DNA from: Aminithiophilus ramosus
Lineage (GTDB): Bacteria > Synergistota > Synergistia > Synergistales > Aminithiophilaceae
Length of the DNA stretch: 64,000 bases
Direction: 5' to 3'
NCBI RefSeq assembly: GCF_018069705.1
Contig: NZ_CP072943.1
Coordinates: forward strand, 2,357,453-2,421,452
Position numbers and translations under genes: made by a program. This document shows, one piece after another, positions 63,381 through 64,000 of the stretch (the stretch's first letter is position 1; each line of letters begins with the position of its first letter). The notes below the pieces were generated by a model. It saw only the letters and a program-made list of their open reading frames with translations, ran no database searches and was not told the DNA's origin.

Positions 63381-64000
63381 GGCTAACTCCGATCGGGGGG
63401 CACCGGGCCCCCGTGAGCTCTCTCCCGTTCATCGACGACGGACCGACGGATGGGGTCCGAGTCATGAACGGAAACGGATGGTTCCCTTTTCCCCCTCTGG
63501 CGACAAAGCACCGGCAAAACCCCCTTTTTGCGCTCCCTTCGACTCGCCTCCCGAAGGGCTCTTCCCAAGAAGAACGCCCCACGGGTCCGGCACGGCGGAA
63601 AGGCTCTCCATGGCAATGATCCCTTAAGGGACTATGGTACCATGAAGAGGTGAAAAACATTGACGGAACAGGGGCCGCCCCGACGGACGGCCCCTGCCGA
63701 AAAAAGGAAAACATACGAAATCAAAAAGAGAAGGCACGCCTTTCGAAGGCTGCAACGAAGAGGCGAAGACGGAGAACGGCGGAAGAGGGAAAAAAGAACG
63801 ACGATAACGAGATGAAAGGCGCGATGAAAAGAGTAAATAAAGAAAAGCGTCAGGAAGATATAAGATACGGCGAAAGGTACGACCTTGCTGCGACAGATGG
63901 AAGCGATAGAGGGAATGAGGTCCGAAGAAAAGATCGGCGAAAGAGCGAAGAGAGGGCAACTGAGCTTCAGTCTGAAGAGCGATGGTACAGCGACGTGCCT
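63381..64000. other. Gene-poor, purine-rich tail region
   Basis: No gene is supported. From about 63640 the plus strand is strongly purine-rich and its composition differs from the rest of the window. A hairpin CAGGGGCCG (63669-63677) with CGGCCCCTG (63688-63696) precedes GAAAAAAGG. A possible palindrome CCCTTAAGGG lies near 63624. A plus-strand frame is open from ATG 63811 to the window end (63 codons, Lys/Arg/Glu-rich) and could be a partial gene, but lacks family features. Confidence 0.4.

Overview
The window is a high-G+C bacterial chromosome segment (codon third positions strongly G/C, hence long meaningless antisense frames) with one clearly A+T-richer stretch at about 2.0-7.2 kb. Gene content is that of an anaerobic amino-acid fermenter: sodium-coupled amino-acid carriers, three saccharopine-dehydrogenase-like enzymes, amino-acid racemases, B12-dependent methylmalonyl-CoA mutase under a cobalamin riboswitch, a giant 2-hydroxyacyl-CoA dehydratase activase, and several FCD-type GntR regulators. 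This fits Synergistota best, but that placement is inferred from gene content; no rRNA or tRNA gene was seen.

Layout. 0-1.7 kb: 5'-truncated recQ. 2.4-8.2 kb: a catabolic cluster (AGCS symporter, hydantoin/Asp-Glu racemase family, an intact and a catalytically dead NodB-fold deacetylase/amidohydrolase, GntR regulator, guanidino-modifying enzyme). 8.3-14.1 kb: promoter, cobalamin riboswitch, terminator, then mutA-mutB-meaB. 14.3-16.1 kb: DUF364 gene and a divergent GntR gene carrying a large palindrome at its own 5' end. 16.2-19.1 kb: tandem duplication of an Rpn-family nuclease gene differing by seven units of a 12-bp coding repeat. 19.4-31.5 kb: a second catabolic region (two saccharopine-dehydrogenase-like enzymes, DapF-fold isomerase, NhaC antiporter, Asp/Glu racemase, APC permease, YtcJ-like amidohydrolase, glycerol-dehydrogenase-like enzyme, MBL hydrolase). 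31.6-37.6 kb: cation-chloride-cotransporter-like protein, an orphan exported protein, a B3/4-domain protein and an AraC regulator. 37.8-41.0 kb: TolC, MacA-like adaptor and MacB-like ATPase with no permease.

41.0-62.6 kb is the fluid part. Four arrays of one modular repeat family (about 20 copies of a 20-bp core) alternate with mobile elements and a few genes. An IS21-family element (43899-46299, 5-bp target duplication CGATT) cuts a GGDEF/EAL gene exactly; removing it restores the EAL C-terminus. Then come a MATE exporter, an Lrp-LysE pair, a third saccharopine-dehydrogenase-like gene with its GntR regulator, an ISNCY-type element and the 1432-residue activase. An ADP-ribosylglycohydrolase gene and a purine-rich, gene-poor tail close the window.

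How the parts fit: import and racemisation of amino acids or their cyclic or modified derivatives, NAD(P)-dependent oxidation, and propionate-type carbon flow through methylmalonyl-CoA mutase. Substrates of the two catabolic clusters cannot be read from sequence alone.
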